Shown here: in pieces, positions 13,311 to 13,799 of the stretch
Numbering within the stretch: the first letter of the stretch is position 1
How the letters are laid out: each line of letters opens with the position of its first letter
Assembly (NCBI GenBank): GCA_050014395.1
Contig: JBEKDK010000091.1
Location: 1 to 13,799 of the forward strand
Length of the DNA: 13,799 bases
Direction of reading: 5' to 3'
Source of the DNA: DASPOJ01 sp050014395
Lineage (GTDB): Bacteria > Acidobacteriota > Terriglobia > Acidiferrales > UBA7541
The notes under the pieces: generated by a model
Told to the model about the DNA's origin: nothing
Seen by the model: the letters and a program-made list of their open reading frames with translations, nothing else
The model's database searches: none
Program-made: the position numbers and the translations under genes

Positions 13311-13799
13311 ATGATTCGTCGAATCACCGCAGTTTTTGCCGCCATCTTGCTGGTGCTGGCATTCTTCCCGGCACGCAGCGACGCGTACGCCGTGCTTGCG
13401 CACGAAGCGTTGATCGATGCGACTTGGCAAGACGGCATTCGCCCGCTGCTCCTGGCGCGATTCCCCGCCGCCACCGGGGACGACCTGCGCGTGGCGCACG
13501 GATACGCCTACGGCGGCGCGATTATTCAGGATATGGGCTATTACCCGCACGGGAGCCGCGCGTTCAGCGACATCGTGCATTACGTGCGCAGCGCGGATTT
13601 TATTCGCGCGCTGCTGCGCGATTCCACGGACATCAATGAATACGCGTTTGCGCTCGGCGCGCTTTCGCACTACTGGGGTGACAATGAGGGACACAGCATG
13701 GCCGTGAACCTCTCCGTGCCCATGCTCTATCCGAAATTGCAGCACAAATACGGCAATGTGATCACTTATGCTGAGGATCCCGCCGCGCACCTGAAAACG
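13311..13799 (+). CDS. Zinc-dependent phospholipase C family protein (5' part only)
   Basis: Probable secreted hydrolase of the zinc-dependent phospholipase C superfamily; the frame is open to the window end, so only the first 163 residues are present. ATG 13311 has no strong ribosome binding site but fits a good signal peptide: MIRR, core ITAVFAAILLVLAFFP, likely cleavage after AYA27. Seen after it: a set of metal-ligand candidates in the family's order, His31 (VLAHEALID), Asp74 (IIQDMGYYP), His90 (FSDIVHYVRS), and His120/Asp124/His128 in ALSHYWGDNEGH, all within predicted helices. This matches the all-alpha PLC/nuclease P1-like fold. The closest relatives I recall are annotated 'zinc dependent phospholipase C' in Acidobacteria; the true substrate is not shown. 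It likely has its own promoter near 13189. Confidence 0.8.
   Translation, partial: MIRRITAVFAAILLVLAFFPARSDAYAVLAHEALIDATWQDGIRPLLLARFPAATGDDLRVAHGYAYGGAIIQDMGYYPHGSRAFSDIVHYVRSADFIRALLRDSTDINEYAFALGALSHYWGDNEGHSMAVNLSVPMLYPKLQHKYGNVITYAEDPAAHLKT

Overview
The window looks like chromosomal DNA of a GC-rich (roughly 60 % by eye), diderm, free-living bacterium. My best guess is an Acidobacteriota (Terriglobia-like) genome. The reasons are the complete Tol-Pal operon (outer membrane), a Pal lipoprotein with an extra Ig-like domain, a MacB-type permease encoded without an adjacent ATPase, and the order miaB - bifunctional nuclease - parA - parB. This assignment is inference, not a database result. 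Nothing suggests a prophage, plasmid, insertion sequence or CRISPR array.

Left block (276-5399, all on the minus strand, read right to left): a MacB-like ABC permease, miaB (tRNA methylthiotransferase), a DUF151 bifunctional nuclease, parA and parB. ParB starts inside the end of parA and the two are surely translationally linked. A divergent control region (5400-5729) separates this block from the tol genes. It holds a good sigma70-type promoter for tolQ and, facing the other way, a possible promoter with a 6-bp dyad (ATATCG-N5-CGATAT) between the -35 and -10.

Central block (5730-11701, plus strand): tolQ, tolR, a short tolA/tonB-like gene, tolB, pal, cpoB and an unknown four-helix membrane protein. 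TolQ-TolR form the proton-driven motor, the TolA-like protein spans the periplasm, TolB binds Pal, Pal ties the outer membrane to peptidoglycan, and CpoB links the system to septal wall synthesis. The first four genes are tightly packed. Pal sits alone between two gaps (311 and 156 bases), each with a long perfect or near-perfect hairpin. The last gene overlaps, tail to tail, a minus-strand methyltransferase.

Right block (11693-13799): a class I SAM-dependent methyltransferase (minus strand) diverging from ssb (plus strand), then the 5' part of a secreted zinc-dependent phospholipase C-like gene that runs off the end.

Non-coding DNA: 1-275 (no gene; two hairpins, probably an interspersed repeat), 1894-2104 (two hairpins), 4082-4181 and 9052-9362 (each with a short tandem CRCAGAG-type array), 5400-5729, 10110-10265 and 13118-13310. 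I did not find an obviously new multi-gene system. The most interesting points are the Ig-domain Pal, the hairpins on both sides of pal, the dyad upstream of the permease and the repeated CACAGAG arrays.
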